From Montifringilla adamsi (taxonomy: Eukaryota > Chordata > Aves > Passeriformes > Passeridae), in the NCBI GenBank assembly GCA_017590115.1, contig JAGGNK010010337.1, forward strand, positions 930,001 to 994,000: 64,000 bases of DNA, in the 5' to 3' direction. Every line of letters begins with the position of its first letter. Positions within the stretch are counted from its first letter, which is position 1. The notes under the pieces are model-generated. The model saw only the letters and a program-made list of their open reading frames with translations. It ran no database searches and was not told where the DNA came from. This document shows positions 9,843 to 23,655 of the stretch, in pieces. The position numbers and the translations under genes are program-made.

Positions 9843-11232
9843 CCTTTTCTGTTGCTGAGTGCCATGCGTGTTAGTTTTGTCTGTATGCTGTAAAGTGTGT
9901 GCAACTGTTGCTTTTCAGATTTTTTGGTCTGCAGTTGGGATTTAGTTGGCAGCGCAGACAGAGACAAGTTTGGGGAACTGAATCCAAATATTTACATTCT
10001 CAATTTGGCCTAGTTTTTGTGCTTGTAAACATTCTTAGTCAAATTGAACTTTGGTGAGGTTATAAGTGGCTTTGCCAAGCCTTGGAGAGTCACACCCTAC
10101 AAGACCTGAAATTCCCACTTTTGGGAAGAGTTTTGGATGTTTTTTGGGTATACATACATCATCTGAGAGTTAGTACTCATCACTTTTATCCCTTATTTGA
10201 CTGCAAAATCTTTTCCTGTTTGTTGGTTTTTTTTTTCATGTAGAAATGCTTCATGCTGGTGAGCTGTGTCAAGTTAAATGTCATGGAGGAGAAGTCCTGC
10301 CTACTTATGGGGTCCTGTTCAGATTCCATAAATCCTGGTCTCTTGTGCTGCTCTAGAGCTTCGCCCTGGTAGAGAGGGGCCATGGTGGAGATTCCCCTCT
10401 CCCTGTAGCTACCCTTTTCCTGGTCCTTGTTGTTTCATTGTGCAGAAGATTTTAAGACTTATTTGAGCAATGGGGATGCTTGCTTACGGAGTTTCAGATT
10501 TAAATCCTCTTTTCATTCTTGTAGGCTTTGAGCAGTTGTCAGATTTTGCTAGAAAGTTTTTTTTTTTGAGGACTGAGCCTAAAAGATGTGTTCTCCATTA
10601 GCAGTTGAACTTTCTGAAGTCAGCACTACTGCAAACTGTAGGGATAGGGATCCACTACTACATTAACACTTCATGGCCAATCCACCCTCTTGTGTGGGGA
10701 TTGTGTGTTCCTGTTTGGGGCTGTTGCTGATAATCAGAGTTTGCAGCTAGGATAGTTTAGTTGCAGAGAACTGGAGACTGTTCTGGGATAGAGGTGACTG
10801 CAGTGAGTTATAGTAAGAGATCTTGCTCATCAGTTGAGGTCTGGAGCTTTGTGTTCTTAGCCAGCCGAGTCTGGCCTGCCTTAGCTTAATCCATGGTGAA
10901 CATGTTTAGAGTAATGTAACTTAGAGTGTATTCTCAGATTGTTAAAGCTGTTCAGGGAAATGAACAGTCTAATTCCTACCGCCAGTGCTTTTGTTGCATT
11001 CTGCTGTGAGCTTCTGACCTTGGAGATGTGCTTGGTAGGTTGAGGAACACAGGACAGGAGTTCACTTTTAATGCCACCTTCAGCTCTTTGAAGATATGTT
11101 TGGTGGAGCTGTGTCTGTAGGCTGAAAAGCTGTCAGCTGCTGCAGTGCAGTTGAGAATTCAGTGAACTTGTGCAAGTGGAGAAGTCTTTAAGGACTCAGG
11201 GAAAGCACAGTGGGTTTCTGTCGGAAGTGCAC

Positions 11233-11256
11233 CCTGTGTGTGTTCACACACACAGG
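11233..11256. repeat. Inverted repeat of alternating purine-pyrimidine
   Basis: CCTGTGTGTGT (11233-11243) and ACACACACAGG (11246-11256) form a perfect 11-bp palindrome around TC. It arises from a TG run meeting a CA run and could adopt cruciform or Z-form DNA. Confidence 0.8.
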
Positions 11257-14200
11257 AACGGGATGTTATTCCAGTGTGAGTATATCTGTCTCCTAATTGC
11301 TCTTTAAAATGAAGATGTAAGAATGCTTAATGTGTTAACATTTAGTGTTAGGACTGGTGCCAGCACAGGAAACCAGGTCTTTGAGTTGAAACTTTTAACA
11401 TTATTCTCTAACTCCCACATTATTAAAAACAGTCACTGCATAAAGTTTTAAAGCCATAATTCATTTTATCATTTTGATGAGGTTGTCACACTGAATTACT
11501 GGTTTGCATTTTTTCCCCTTAGGAAAAAGATTAGTAGTCTTCATGGGACACCCAGTCACAATCACAGGGGACAGATGCTAACTGACTAGCACTGTGCAGA
11601 GCACTCTGCTCAGCCTGCTGTTCCAAGTACTAGGGCAGAGACCAAAAATTTTGGGAGGGCTGGCCTGGAAGATCTTGCAACCCTTCTTCAGCGAGGAGCA
11701 GATGTTTCAGACACTGACTCTGCTCATTGTTCTGGGAAGTCCTTCAAGTTAGGAGATGAATCTGTCTCTTGACATTTTTCCTTTCAACTTGAGGGAGTAC
11801 AAATCGTTTTTGCAATATGGAGTGAAATTAATGAGGAGTTCTAATGATTTTGATCCTTTGTCCTGATGAAAACTCCTATCACTCGAAGTCACGGGAAAGG
11901 GCCTAAAGTCAGGTTTCTTTCTGTGTGGGCACAAAGAGAAATGGGACATATTGACTGACACACTGTGTGTGAAAGTACTTCTCATTTAGGCTACAGGATT
12001 GTAATGATTGAAGTTTCCAGTTTGCCTCATATCTTAATCCTGGCTCTAGGCTCACAAAATCCTGTTATCCAGGGTTGTTCAAATGGGCTTTATGAGCCAG
12101 GAATAATGTTTTGAAGATATGGCAAATGAGTAAAGTGCAAAACCTTATCAAATAATCAGCAAGCTCTGATTATTTCCACTGTGAAGTTGCAAATCAGGCT
12201 GCAGTTCCATACCACAGCTTGTGTTTTTACTGCTTGCTGTATTCCTGCTATATTGTCAACTTAATCTTTGAGCAGAATATCACCTGTGCCACTCAAACTG
12301 CATAAGAAATGATAGACTTGAAAGAAAGTTGAGGTCAGGATAGGAAAGGAAAAAAAGGAATCATAAGGAAGAGGCATAAAATCATCTGCATCTCTCTGAA
12401 GGTTGTTTGTGAAGATTACTTACCTAACCATCTCCAAAGCTGTTAACACAGCATTCAGTTATCATCAATGCAATTCACACAGCTTTAGGTTAGTGTGTGC
12501 ATTTCTGTTGGTGTTTTATGGACATATCCATCACCATTTCTCCCGTGGAAATGAGTAAATATCTGGAATCATTTAACTGTACTAAAGGAAAAAACAAGGA
12601 CAAGCACAGGGAGCTCATGCTGTCTCCTTCTTGACACCTGTTTTGTTTGAAAGCCCTTGGGACACTCAGGGGTACTTGGAAGTTTTAATGGCACAATCCT
12701 GATTGCCTGGTTTTGTCCTTACTCAACCTCAGGGTATCTTGTAAGCTTCCCTCCCTGCTTTCACAGGTGCTCTGTTTTAGCTCTTCCCTTCCCAGTGCTA
12801 AGGATTGGTGCAGAGGTGTTTCCTGCTGATTGGCCCCGTGTTTATTTGCCTCTGAAGCAGCACTACTCTTGCTGCTGTAGTTGCAGAGCAGCTGGCAGAG
12901 GAGCTGCTCTTTCTCTCTGCAGGTGTCCTCGGGCCTGGGAAGTGAAGGGGGATGCTGCCAGGTGGCAGGGCTACCTTCTTATCTAGTGCCAAGGTGAGCT
13001 GGGGATCCTCTTCTTCTGCCTGCTCTGCTTTTCCTGTGGCTGCATAACTTGGATAACACAGGTAACTCTGTAGAAAAAATAAATTCAGGAGAGGCAAAGG
13101 CTCACAGACTCTTGCCATTTTACCTGTAAGGCTTCATTGAAATCCTTGTGCTTTGGAGAAGGTTGTCTGTCAGCTCCCAGGGAAATGTTGTCTTTTCTCT
13201 TCCTCAGTGTTCTGCTTTTATTCTTTCTCCTTTTAGCTCTTAGCTTCCCTCTGAAAGCACTCCAAGCCTGGCAGCTGGGCTGTAATGAACTCTGTGTGTG
13301 CCATAATCTCTATTTGTGCTGCTGCTTCCACGCTGTAGATGGATGTGAGGCTTACATTTTGTGGACGCCACTTCCACTGTGGCTTGGGATTTGTTAAACC
13401 CTAGAAAGGGAATAAATGATGACAAAGTCTTCATCCATTTGTGAGCATCGAGGCTTCTTGTCTGTCACAGACAATCCATGATAGCAGCTGTTTGAGCTAC
13501 TGGTGACATATTCCTTTGTTTGTCTGTTCTGATATTGACATTCGTATTTAGTGGAATGCCAAGAGAGGTATCAGACTGCTTTGCCTTGTTAAAGAGTATC
13601 ACATAAGATTTAATTGTGATTTCAGCTTTAATTCTGGCATTGTTTGCTGTTGAGTTGTCTCCCTGTGAGGCAGTTATCTTTGAGCTGGAGAAACCCACAG
13701 AGAAGTTGGTGAAAGCTCAGCTAAGGCTCTGTCTCCCAAACAAAGCAGTGAGAGAACCATGGAGTTTGCAGTGACAGGCACATGCTCCATAGAGAATAAC
13801 AGTGGAAGGTAAAGTTGAGACAAACACATTGTCTGCCTATTCACCTCCAAGAGATTGCCTCTGGAGGGGGAACACTGTGGGGTATATGGCTGAGGGGATG
13901 TGTGTGTCTTATCTTTTCTGTTGTGTAGATCATGGTATATTTGATATTTCTGGCAACTGAAAAATGACAGGGGCTAATACCTGGTTTAAAAGCACAGCCT
14001 ATGAGAAAGATGGGAGAAGTTCCTTGCTGCTCTGAGTGAAGCTAGCTTCTCTTTTGAAGGTTAATGGTTCAAATTCAATTCATTATCATTATTTTTTGTA
14101 GAAAGAATTATTTTCAGAGAGCATGAGATGACTCTGACTGATTTTTGGCATACTAGTGTTGACCCAGAATTACTAGGGGTAGAGGAAAAATCTGGCCTAC

Positions 14201-14703
14201 TCTTAAATGTGGAGAGACAGTAGAATGTTTTGCTCTGTAGAAGTGTAGATGAGCCACTGGGCTTGGAGGTGTGCTCTGGAAGCAAGGTAATTAAAGTAAG
14301 TGGCATATTCATGTGATAAATTCAAATATGTAATGCATATTCATGAGCCTATGGATAATGGCTAAAACAGCAGGAATCCAGCCCTGCATAGCCAAGTGCT
14401 TTGTCTTGGACCAAAAACTTCCTTTTCCCTTTCCCATGTGCTTTGCAGCAGGACAGGCTGGCAAGCACATCTGCCTGTCCAGCCCAGACAAACATGTAGT
14501 GGGAAGGTCAGCTGGGGTGGAGACCACACAGAGCAGCTGCTTTGGGCCACATGAATTATCCCAGCAGTCTGCTCACCTCTTCCTCACCTGGCACTGTAGT
14601 TCTGGCTGCAACTTTTCAAATGGTTTCTGAATCTACTTTTTTTTTTTAAAATGAACTTTCGTGTCCTAGTTAGGCAAACAGTAAGGGGCAAGTTCATGGT
14701 AAC

Positions 14704-14727
14704 TTTATTTATTTATTTATTTATTTT
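14704..14727. repeat. (TTTA)n microsatellite
   Basis: Five perfect TTTA units are followed by a TTTT. If transcribed on the plus strand this would give tandem AUUUA words, but there is no sign that it lies in a 3' UTR. Confidence 0.92.
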
Positions 14728-14860
14728 GGTGGAGACTTAGGATAGCCCTAAGTATCGGATAGCCAGCAGGAGATGTTTTGATTCAGGATTCATTGCCATA
14801 AATGAGATTTTATATATGCATATCTAAGTTTTTGTTTTTTAATGCACAATGAAGACTTAC

Positions 14861-14893
14861 CTCCATAACGTCTACAAACTGAATGGAGTATTC
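14861..14893 (-). CDS. Candidate 33-bp exon
   Basis: A consensus donor (ATGGAG|gtaagtct) follows 33 bases beginning after tatag. An alternative acceptor with a better pyrimidine tract (ctttttccattag) would start it at 14904. Phase 0 reads EYSIQFVDVME; phase 1 reads ILHSVCRRY. The length is a multiple of three, so it is compatible with the phases of the candidates on either side. Confidence 0.18.
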
Positions 14894-17800
14894 CTATAGT
14901 GGGTCTAATGGAAAAAGGTTAATTTGAAGAAAATGGGAACAAATTAATAAAAGACTGCGTCTGACTTTGATAGATAGGGGAAACATCAGTGCAGATGAGA
15001 AGGACTGGGAAGATAATTCTGGGAATAGATAAACCCTTTTTTTTTTTTCATTTTCAGTTTATGTCTTAGGAAAATCAGAAATATATTGTGAGGAAAAACA
15101 TTTTCTTTTGTATTGAAGTACAAGTACTCGGAGTAATGCTTTTGAGGTGACAATATTGATGCTGCCCTTCAGTGCTTCAAATGATTTCTACCTGCCCCCA
15201 CAACATAAAATGTGACTCTAAGTGGAGTTTCTTTTCTTCAAGAGGTGTATGATCAGGTGGTAAGGCTATCAGGAAAATTTCTTCTCTGCGTAATCCCAAA
15301 TATTTATAATGGACCATATACAGAGATATGATATTAATACATTTTTTTTTCTTGAAAAGGGTGTGTTCTTTCTCTACTTATGTCTGATTTTTGAGTCTTA
15401 GTCATAACCATTATTTCTGGTTACAAGGAGGCAGTTATTTTGTGTCTACTATCCCCATCGTCTCCCTCATTATAAACCTGTGCCATGAGGCAAAGATACT
15501 TTCTGGTACATCAGTGTGCAGCTCAGGTTTACCTCTAATGTAGAGTACGTTTATCATGGCTATTAAAAATATATTAATTTACCCATTTCTTTTCACAAAT
15601 ATTTCAAACAGAACTTTCTGTATGTGGACTAAATTAGCCATTTTTAAGAGATGGAAACAGAGATTTGCTTTGACACACAAGTTATCACAGCAGATGTTTC
15701 ATTTGTTGCTAAACTTCATTTTGACCAGGGAATGGAGGAATAAAGACCCCTTCTACCTCCACAGTTTCTGATCTTTATTAGTAAGTCCTCAGCTCTCTAT
15801 AAAGCCTTGACTAGGTTAGATTCAAATAGAATAAAAAATGCTCTGGCTTTTTATACAACCCTGCTGAGATTTTCTAAATCACTTATGATAATTAGAGGCT
15901 CATTTTCCATTAAAGTCAGTTTGAACCAAGTACAAAAATCCTCAGTGTGGCTTTGGCCTAATTGTTTAACAATAAAACATCCACATGTTCCTCTTAGAGG
16001 GAACTTGGGACTTTCACATTAGGAATGTGCAAGCAAAAGGCAGCAACTTGTTGTTTCAGTGTTTTCCTTGTATTAAAGATACTTCTGTGTGTCTGTATGT
16101 ATCTCTGTTGAAGCAGAAAAATACCTCTTTCTTAAATCAATTTGGCCCAAAATACCTCCTTTTCTTCTGTTCCCACACTTGTTTGCTCTGTAATGTTGGT
16201 ATTTCTGTGTTTTCTCCCTTTGATTTTTAACCACTCTGGGAATAATCACCCATGAGGAAGATCATGTTGATCTTTCTCCAAAAGAGAATAATTTATTTTT
16301 TGTAACAATTAAGTCCAATGTCTGTGGAAAGAAATAAATCTGGGTAGTAGTTACTACCTAGCAAATCACTTGTCCTGTTGCTGCTTTTTTTTTTTGCTCA
16401 CTTACTCAGAAGTCCTCTAAGTCATTCCATTACCTGGAACCTCAGTTTCCCTGGTGTGTTCAATAGTAAGGCACAGTTTAATAATAATAACTGATATCTC
16501 CCCACATACTCCCAAGATCTGCACATTAGAGAAGCAAAAGCAACCAGATGTTTGTATTTAGCTGTTTTTTATGACATGTACCTTTGCAGTTTGCTGCATT
16601 TCTTTTGTAACCTGGAAAGGTTGTGATGGGCTGCAATTGCCCTCTGAAGGGTGGTGGCAATTTTCCTGTAGAGTTTCAGTGAGCCTGAGCAGTGCACGTG
16701 GCTCGGGGAGCTCTGAACCTGGGAAGGCTGAAACTCGTGTTTGTTCTGCGCCGACACCTCTGGCCAACCACAGAAAAGGTGTTGACGTTGGAAGGAGGTG
16801 CAGCCCTGCTCCCTTGCCAAGTATGAGGTGAAGCCCTGAAGGAAGGAATAGCAATGATGTGTGACCCAGCAAAGGGTGTTCAAGACCATTCCCTCTGAGT
16901 AGCTGGACCCTCTGAGGCATGTGAGGACTCTCCATCTGCCAGCCAGGCGCTCTTGTGAGAGGCTCAAAGCATCCAGGTTTTATAGCGCTGTTAAAGCAGT
17001 GCTGTGCAAGACGCTATTTTTCTCTGATGTAGCAGGATTTCTGACTTTTCTTTTTCTCCTCATATTTCCCATTGTCCAGGAACTGTAGCATCTATCAGGT
17101 TACACTTTCATTTAAGCAAAATGCTACCAATATGCTTACAGTTAAACATGCTACATAAATACCTTATTTTACTGCTTTATTAAATGTGTAACAAATCTGT
17201 TTGGCAACCACCTAATAGGAAATGGTGTATAGGTCTCTCTTGTACATTTACTGAGCTCTAAAGTTTTCAGGTTCGGGTTAAATTGGGTTTTGGGTATCAC
17301 TTTCTTTGAAAAAACTTTTCAAATAACCTTGTTTCTTTCTCAGTGCTTTGGATTCTCTAGGGATTCTGCTAGTTTTTTATATGTGCTGCCTATTTGAATT
17401 GACTTGAGTCCCCTGAAGCAAACCTTCCTGCAACTTTTTCAAATTTCACTTTTGTGTAACTGCATTTGAGTGAAATATTTTTAGGCTACATACATAAAAT
17501 ACAAAAGGGGGAGAATAAGCAGGTAACAGGAGATTTGTTTGCATCCTTAGCTGTGCTTTGGTTTCGCTGTGTCTTTTTACAGATGTTTGGTACCACAGCC
17601 ATAGTTTTTCTCCTGCACCCTCTCTTGAGGAAGCTGGAGAAGTGAACTGCTCTCTTTTCCTCCCCCAGTATTTTTTCTGATCTTTTTCTACATTCATGTA
17701 GACATTTCCAGAGCTTGGATCACAAGCTGGGTTAGCTGATCTTTCATGATAGTGCTTTATTTTATTTACCAAAAGTTTCTTCCAGTATCATACTAGATTT

Positions 17801-20279
17801 GTTGCTACTCTGGAAACTCTCCTTTCCTTGTAAACTGATGGTGGGAGATAGTTTCATCAGGAGACTAGGCTGGCTGGCAATTTCTGGCTCAGATGGAGGA
17901 AGAAGGAACATTAAAGGGACATAAAGTGCTTTCAACTTGTTTGAGACGGAAAGGAGGTGATTTAGTATACTGGCTGCTTGTTTTTCTCAGAGCTCTTCTC
18001 TGTCCTAAGGGAGTCCCTCCTGCAAAGTCTCCTTGGTTTAGGCAGTTTGTGACCTACCCCTGGCCCCACAGCTGCTCCATCCTCAGGCGGTTTGGGCATG
18101 TCTTTACAGTGGGCCAAATGCCAATTGCATATTTGGGTCTGAAACCCCATGTGGGGCTTTTTGAATTTTTTTTTTTTTTAAAGCCAGAAAAAGGAATAAT
18201 GAAAATGTCTGTTTTTTGTATTTTGCAAAGGATGTTGTCCACAGTAAGGGCAATGGAAGTCTAAACCTTGAACTGCATTAACACACTTGCATTTTGCTGA
18301 GGTAACTCAAGTATTTGAGTGCATGCAAACAGAATGATACTGTTTCTTAGAAGAGGATCGTGAAGTAATCATAAAAACTCCCAATAAGGTGAAAGTGCCC
18401 TTAGGTCTTTCCAGTGGTTTTGTTTCCCATTTGGAAACCTGATCCATTGATTGTTTTCTCTACTGTGCTTTGTAGCAACAGTAAGTAAATTGAAAAGCAG
18501 GAACAAGTATCTGTTTTTCCCTAGCTGATCCTTAACAAGATCAGATTCTATATCCTTCTGTAAGGCTGAGTGATGCCCAGTTTGTGCCACCTGGGAATGT
18601 AGTTGTAAGGAAATCAATGCCTTAAATACACTGGATTTCTGCTCCATTTGTTTGGAAAGCTGCTCCTGGGGGCTTGCTGCATGGTGAGGATCGTGCTCCT
18701 GGCTGGAATTTGCCATGCCCACCTGCAGTGCCCTTCCTTACTCTGAGACTGAATGTCAGTCTTTTCTGCAGTGTTGTTTGAAAGACCAATGAAGGAAAGG
18801 AGCCTGTACCCTGCTTCTCAGGGTATTTCCTACTCCACTTAAAGTAAAAGGCTGAAAATATCCCAGTATGGCAATGTGTTATCCTTGCTTGGAGAAGCAG
18901 GAATGACATTTTCCAGCAGCCTTGGAAGCAGAGTGGAATCTGCCTTTGAATAAGATTGTGGCTTTGGCAAAGCAAAGTGTGCGATATGAAACTGGTTTTT
19001 TGTCTCTAAAGTCCTCTAAAACATTCTGACTAAACAGTTTGTCCTAGGCTAGACAGACTGGGAAAGGCTCAGTCTGTGGGCAGGAGACCTCCCAAGAGCC
19101 TGCTTGGTTCTGTGATTCAGTTCATGGCATCTGTCCCCTGACCAGAGAAGATGTGTGCCAGTGGTCCAGCAAGGAGCTGAAGGCACAGTCCTCTTGGACA
19201 TCATGGTTTTCAAATGAGATCTGGATCGGATACTGGGCTTAACACTTGTGCCTTTCTGCCTGAGGAGTTATTACATCTCTTAGATCTAAGCAATTGTTCA
19301 AGGCGCCCTGAGCTCACCAAAATGTAATAATGATTGCCCTGCAACATTAAAGTGTCATCTAAAGATAACCCAAGACCAGCGTACCAACACTGTTAAACAA
19401 TCACAAACCGAACAGATTAAGTCAGACACTAAATCAAACCAGGAAAACCCTCCCTTCTATCCTTACCAACCCCTACAAAGATTTGTTACTTTTGACTCCT
19501 CCTTGGAAGATGACCAAATTTGGAAATGTGAGCTATTTCTGACCAGTTTGGCATCAAGAATAGGGTGCTATTTAAATACTTTTATTTTATTTTGCTTTGC
19601 TGTACTTCTGCCTCCACAAACTTCCCCTCTTGCTCTAAATGGATACAATAATATTTTGTCCTTTGTGCCCTCTATACTTCTGTGGATTTGCACTGTTAAA
19701 TGAGTATTATGTTTTGCTCCAGAAACAGCTGTATTCCAGATGAAGCAATTTGTGTGAGTGCCCAATTTTCACTATTTATTTTTCAAAGGTGTTGCAAGGT
19801 TACTAATTGTTAAATGACTTGAAATTCTTCCTTGAGGAATAGCCTATGACTTGAAGCAATGTTTAAGTCAATGAAGGCATAAAGATGTTGCCTATATATA
19901 TTTTGAAGTCTTTAGCTCATATTTGTGTTGGTAATAACACCTAGCTCTGATACAGCCCTTTTCAATGCAATTCTCTAAAGTGCTTTGCAAAGCTGGATGG
20001 AGCCATTACTAGAGCTAATTAAAGGTTTTGATTCAATGAAGCATGATTAAAATATGTTGTTTTGCTTGTGCTGAACACTTTCTGGAATTCATTTGATGCT
20101 GGGAGAACTTTCTGAGGAGCCAGAGTGGGCTAAAGACCTAACTGAAACAGAAACAGACCCAGCAACTGCTTTTTATGGGAGAATAGACATATCAGCACAA
20201 CTGGCTGATTGTGCAACATCAAGTTTTTTGGTTTAATTCAAACATGAGATAAAAGCAAGGAATGACACTGTGGATATTG

Positions 20280-20443
20280 TAACGCCCTTGAATACTTTTA
20301 GCCAGTATCTCCATTTTGTAGGTCAAGAAATCAAAGTGCAGGAAAATAAAATTACTTGCACGACTTGAATTGCCCAAGATGCCAAAGATGAAGCTGGGGC
20401 TTTGAGTCTTCTGGCCACAAAGCTGCCTCTGGTGCTTCACCAT
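20280..20443 (+). repeat. Degenerate ancient repeat tail (MIR/L3-type), possibly with a second piece at 19930-19995
   Basis: The order TATCTCCATTTTGTAGGTCA, then AATTGCCCAAGATGCC, then AGCTGGGGCTTTGAGTCTTC and a GTGCTTCACCATAG end follows the widely shared amniote tail (CCCATTTTACAG, TTGCCCAAGGTCA, GAGCCRGGAnTnGAACYCRG, GTGCTCTATCCACTAG) with many mismatches. Upstream, 19930-19995 resembles the 5' half (ACCTAGCTCTGATACAGC, then CTAAAGTGCTTTGCAAAG). The two pieces are about 290 bp apart, so either an insertion split the element or they are separate copies. Family assignment is from memory. Confidence 0.5.
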
Positions 20444-22628
20444 AGTTTAACAAGGCACTTGCTTTATCACTTTTGCATAAAACACATTATTTCCAGAAAT
20501 TAAAATTCCAAGCAAAGTGAAATGTGTAGATAAATAGTAGCAGTGAATTTCTCCTGGTCAAAGAAAAGGGAAGCTAGGTCGACCTTTAGTGTTAAGTGCT
20601 GATGCTGCAAATGAGAACAAAGCATTCAGTGTTTCACTGCTGATCTATTGCAGTATGCATGGAGCTTCTTGGAGTTTGGGAGCGGAAATGGAACTGGAAT
20701 TAATTTCCTCAGAATTATAGAAAAATAAAATGAATTCCTGCTGTTTATCAGTGTCTCTAACAACATACCTGTTATGACATCATAGAATAGATGACAAAAG
20801 AATAGTGAGATATACCTGTAGCAAAGTGGATTTCAACTAGAAATTTTTGAAGGTAATTGATCCAGACAAGTACCACTGTGCTGCCCCACTCTTTGTTGAG
20901 GTCATCCTGAAGACAACGCTTACTCTGCAGTGCTTTGCTGTTGGGAAGTGAAAAGAAGGTACTGCCCTCGGGTCAGAAAAGGCCTTCCTCCAGCAGAAGG
21001 CAGAGATTCAATGCCCCATTTATTGTCTTGACATTTTGTTTTATTGTTCCAGTTTGCAGAGCAGTCTCCAGAGGTTTCTAAAGCATGCATGAATAAGAGA
21101 GAGAAATGAAGTCTTAGTTTCTTTTGGGAATTTTAGCTTGGAGACAGGCTTGTCTATTTAAACACATCTTTTGCTCTTATTGGCTTTGGGAGGAATCTGG
21201 GTGGCACTGTACCCTCCTATTTAATCTTCTGTTTTTTTCTCTATACCTACCTTTATTGTTCATGCCATGCTGTTTGTTAACAAGTCTTAGTTCTCTTCCA
21301 ACTTTTTTTTTCATCGACTTTCCTTTATTACCTTTATTCGTATTCCAGTGTAGTCTACAACCACCAGTTGCTGATTGAAGCCAGATTTTTTCAGTCTTTT
21401 TACATGCATGAACCATGTCTCTAAGCAGTATCAAAGGTTCCTTTTTGATGTAAAAAAAGCAGATATAAGAAGTGGACAGGAAGAAGAGAAATACATGTTA
21501 GCTTTGATTCATTTATTGGTAGTATACTAAAAAGAGGTCAAAGATGTCACCCACTAAAAATTCTCAGAGGCTGTGGGGTGACTGGGATATAAGTAGATTT
21601 ATGCAGCATTGGTCTTGAAAAATTATGTATGGGAATCTTCATCACATATGGGAGAGAAGTTATGTTTATATCCCAGAATATAAATGAGATGCTAACTGGA
21701 ACAGCTTTGTAGTGTGGCATGCCTCTCTTTCCTTCACAGCTTTACACAGTTCAGTGCTTCCCCTTCTTTGTGTCCTCATGCCTAAGGAATGCAGACGAAT
21801 AGCTGGAAAAGGTTTGTCTTAGTGCTGTTGGGTCATTAAGGTTCTTGGACAAAATATATCCCTGACCTCCCTGGTCAGAGGAAATTTCATCAATGACGAT
21901 GGTTTCACTGAGACTTTAGCCTAGAGTGTCTCAGCTGTTGTGGGTGAGGCCTAAGGGTGCTGAAGGGGATAGATCAAAACCTGCCATAACTCTTGGTAAG
22001 TGTGTGTCTGGTGAAAACCTTTGTGCCTCATTTCATGCAAGGAGAATGCTTGCAGACGATACAGAGAGGCATTCCTCCTGTGTCCACATTTTTGCAAAAC
22101 TTCAGGACATTTCTCATCAAAAAATCCCCATAACAGAGGGTCTGTTGGCCTCTCCAGCTGCAGAAATTCAGCTCTTAGAAGGAGCTGGGTATCAATTATG
22201 AAGGTGTGTAATTAACACTGAACTGGTTGTATCACAAATTTTGAAGCAAACTGCTTCCAACAAATCTATGTGTGTGGACATGAGGCATTTTCATTTTTCC
22301 GTAGAGGAGCAATCAGCACAGCTTTCTGCTGCACAGCTCATGCCTCCAGCAAGCTCTCTCTGAACTGTAGTTTCCTGCAGCCTTGCAGCACAAATGGATC
22401 TGAGCAGTGTGATCTGAGATAATGTTTATGAAAAACAGCGGAAATGTTGTCAGGCTGGCATCAGGAGGAATGGTAATACCTGATCAAGGAGAAGCAACAA
22501 GAGCCAAATTTTAGGATCTTGAAATCCAGCCAGCAAATTGGAATTCTGTAGACAGCAATACAAAAATCTTGTGGAATATTCTATATTTTTCTTGCATTAG
22601 ACAGCTGTTTCTATATGTCTGAATAGAC

Positions 22629-22957
22629 CATAGAATCCTTTAGGTTGGAAAAGGCCTCTAAGAGCAGCGATTCCAACTGTTAACCCAGCACTGCCAAGTT
22701 CACCATTAAACCCTGTCCCTAAGTGCCACATCCACATGGCTTTTAAAATACCTCCAGGAATGGTGACTCAACCGCTTTGCTGGCAGCCTGTTCTAGTGCT
22801 TCACACCCTCTTGGTGGAGAAGTTTTTCCTTATATCCAAACTTAACCTCCCCTGGTGCAACTTGAGGCTGTTTTCTCTCATCCTGTCCGTTCTTACCTGG
22901 GAGATAAAACCCACCCCCATTTTGCTTCAACCTCCTTTCTGGTGACTGTAGAGGAGT
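22629..22957 (-). mobile_element. CR1 LINE 3'-end copy, about 330 bp
   Basis: Read on the plus strand this begins ATAGAATCCTTTAGGTTGG and continues through the characteristic blocks CCAACTGTTAACCCAGCACT, GTCCCTAAGTGCCACATCCA, CTGTTCTAGTGCTTCACACC and CTTATATCCAAACTTAACCT. It ends in the CAACCTCCTTTCTGGTGACT block. The order and content match the 3' end of avian CR1 in antisense. It is 5'-truncated, as most CR1 copies are. Confidence 0.9.
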
Positions 22958-23655
22958 GGACCTTTACATCTTCATTATGGAAGGTCACATCAAAGCACTT
23001 GATCCTGTGCAAAGAGGAATATCCTGACTGTACATAAACTGAGCCCTCAGTAGATATTCCTGTGATGCTGGGAATCCTTTCCCATTGTCCCTCTGAGGAA
23101 CATGAGTAATTGAAGAACATGTACCTTAAATGCAGATCTATGTGCAAGTCACATCTGTTATTTGACAGTGCAGTGCTTTGCCCTTTCTGATAAAGAACCC
23201 ATATATGGGGAGTTGACATAATCTTCCTCAAATCATTAGTAACTGATTAGTTTCAGATAAAGTTTATTTTCTTGCCGTTATTGTTGTTCTTAGTCCCAGC
23301 CTTTCCTGTTTTGTGACCCTTGTGGGAAGGTTAGGTCTCATGATGGGGCCAGGCTAATTTTGCCACATCCAGAAACCTAATGATTTAAACTTCTGGATTC
23401 AGTTCCAAATGACCTATGTTCCCATAAGGCTTGTGCTCATTGCTGAGCATTGCTTTATGTATTTTCTTTATTATATTAAAACTTTATGAATGTGATCACT
23501 GTTATGTACAAGTACCTGTAGAACTGAGTGTCTTTTGGGGAAGCTGAATTTTGGTTTTTTGAGCAAGCATGTGGCATTGAAACAGGGCAAAGCAGACAAT
23601 GTTAGAGCCCTAAAGCTGTCCTTAGGGAGAGAACATACAGGATCTCTCTTCTTCC

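Larger units (their letters stand above)
7291..22628. other. Long intron-like region, left part
   Basis: The 15 kb stretch is AT-leaning, with no CR1 or LTR copy that I can recognise. It contains the candidate minus-strand exons at 8883-9106, 9219-9394 and 14861-14893, the palindrome at 11233, the (TTTA)n at 14704 and the ancient repeat remnant at 19930-20443. A plus-strand AATAAA (8856-8861) followed 12 bases later by nine A's is noted but not called. Open frames of 60-132 codons here are at chance level. Confidence 0.55.

Noticed and set aside
12417..12470. Minus-strand donor TTAG|gtaagtaa near 12421
   Set aside because: The nearest acceptor leaves a 16-base exon; no supporting coding frame.
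16558..16967. Two overlapping minus-strand frames of 125 and 132 codons
   Set aside because: At or near chance length for the window and no matching splice sites or recognisable domain.
18369..18975. Two overlapping 117-codon minus-strand frames
   Set aside because: Length is within chance expectation, the two frames overlap, and splice signals are not better than background.
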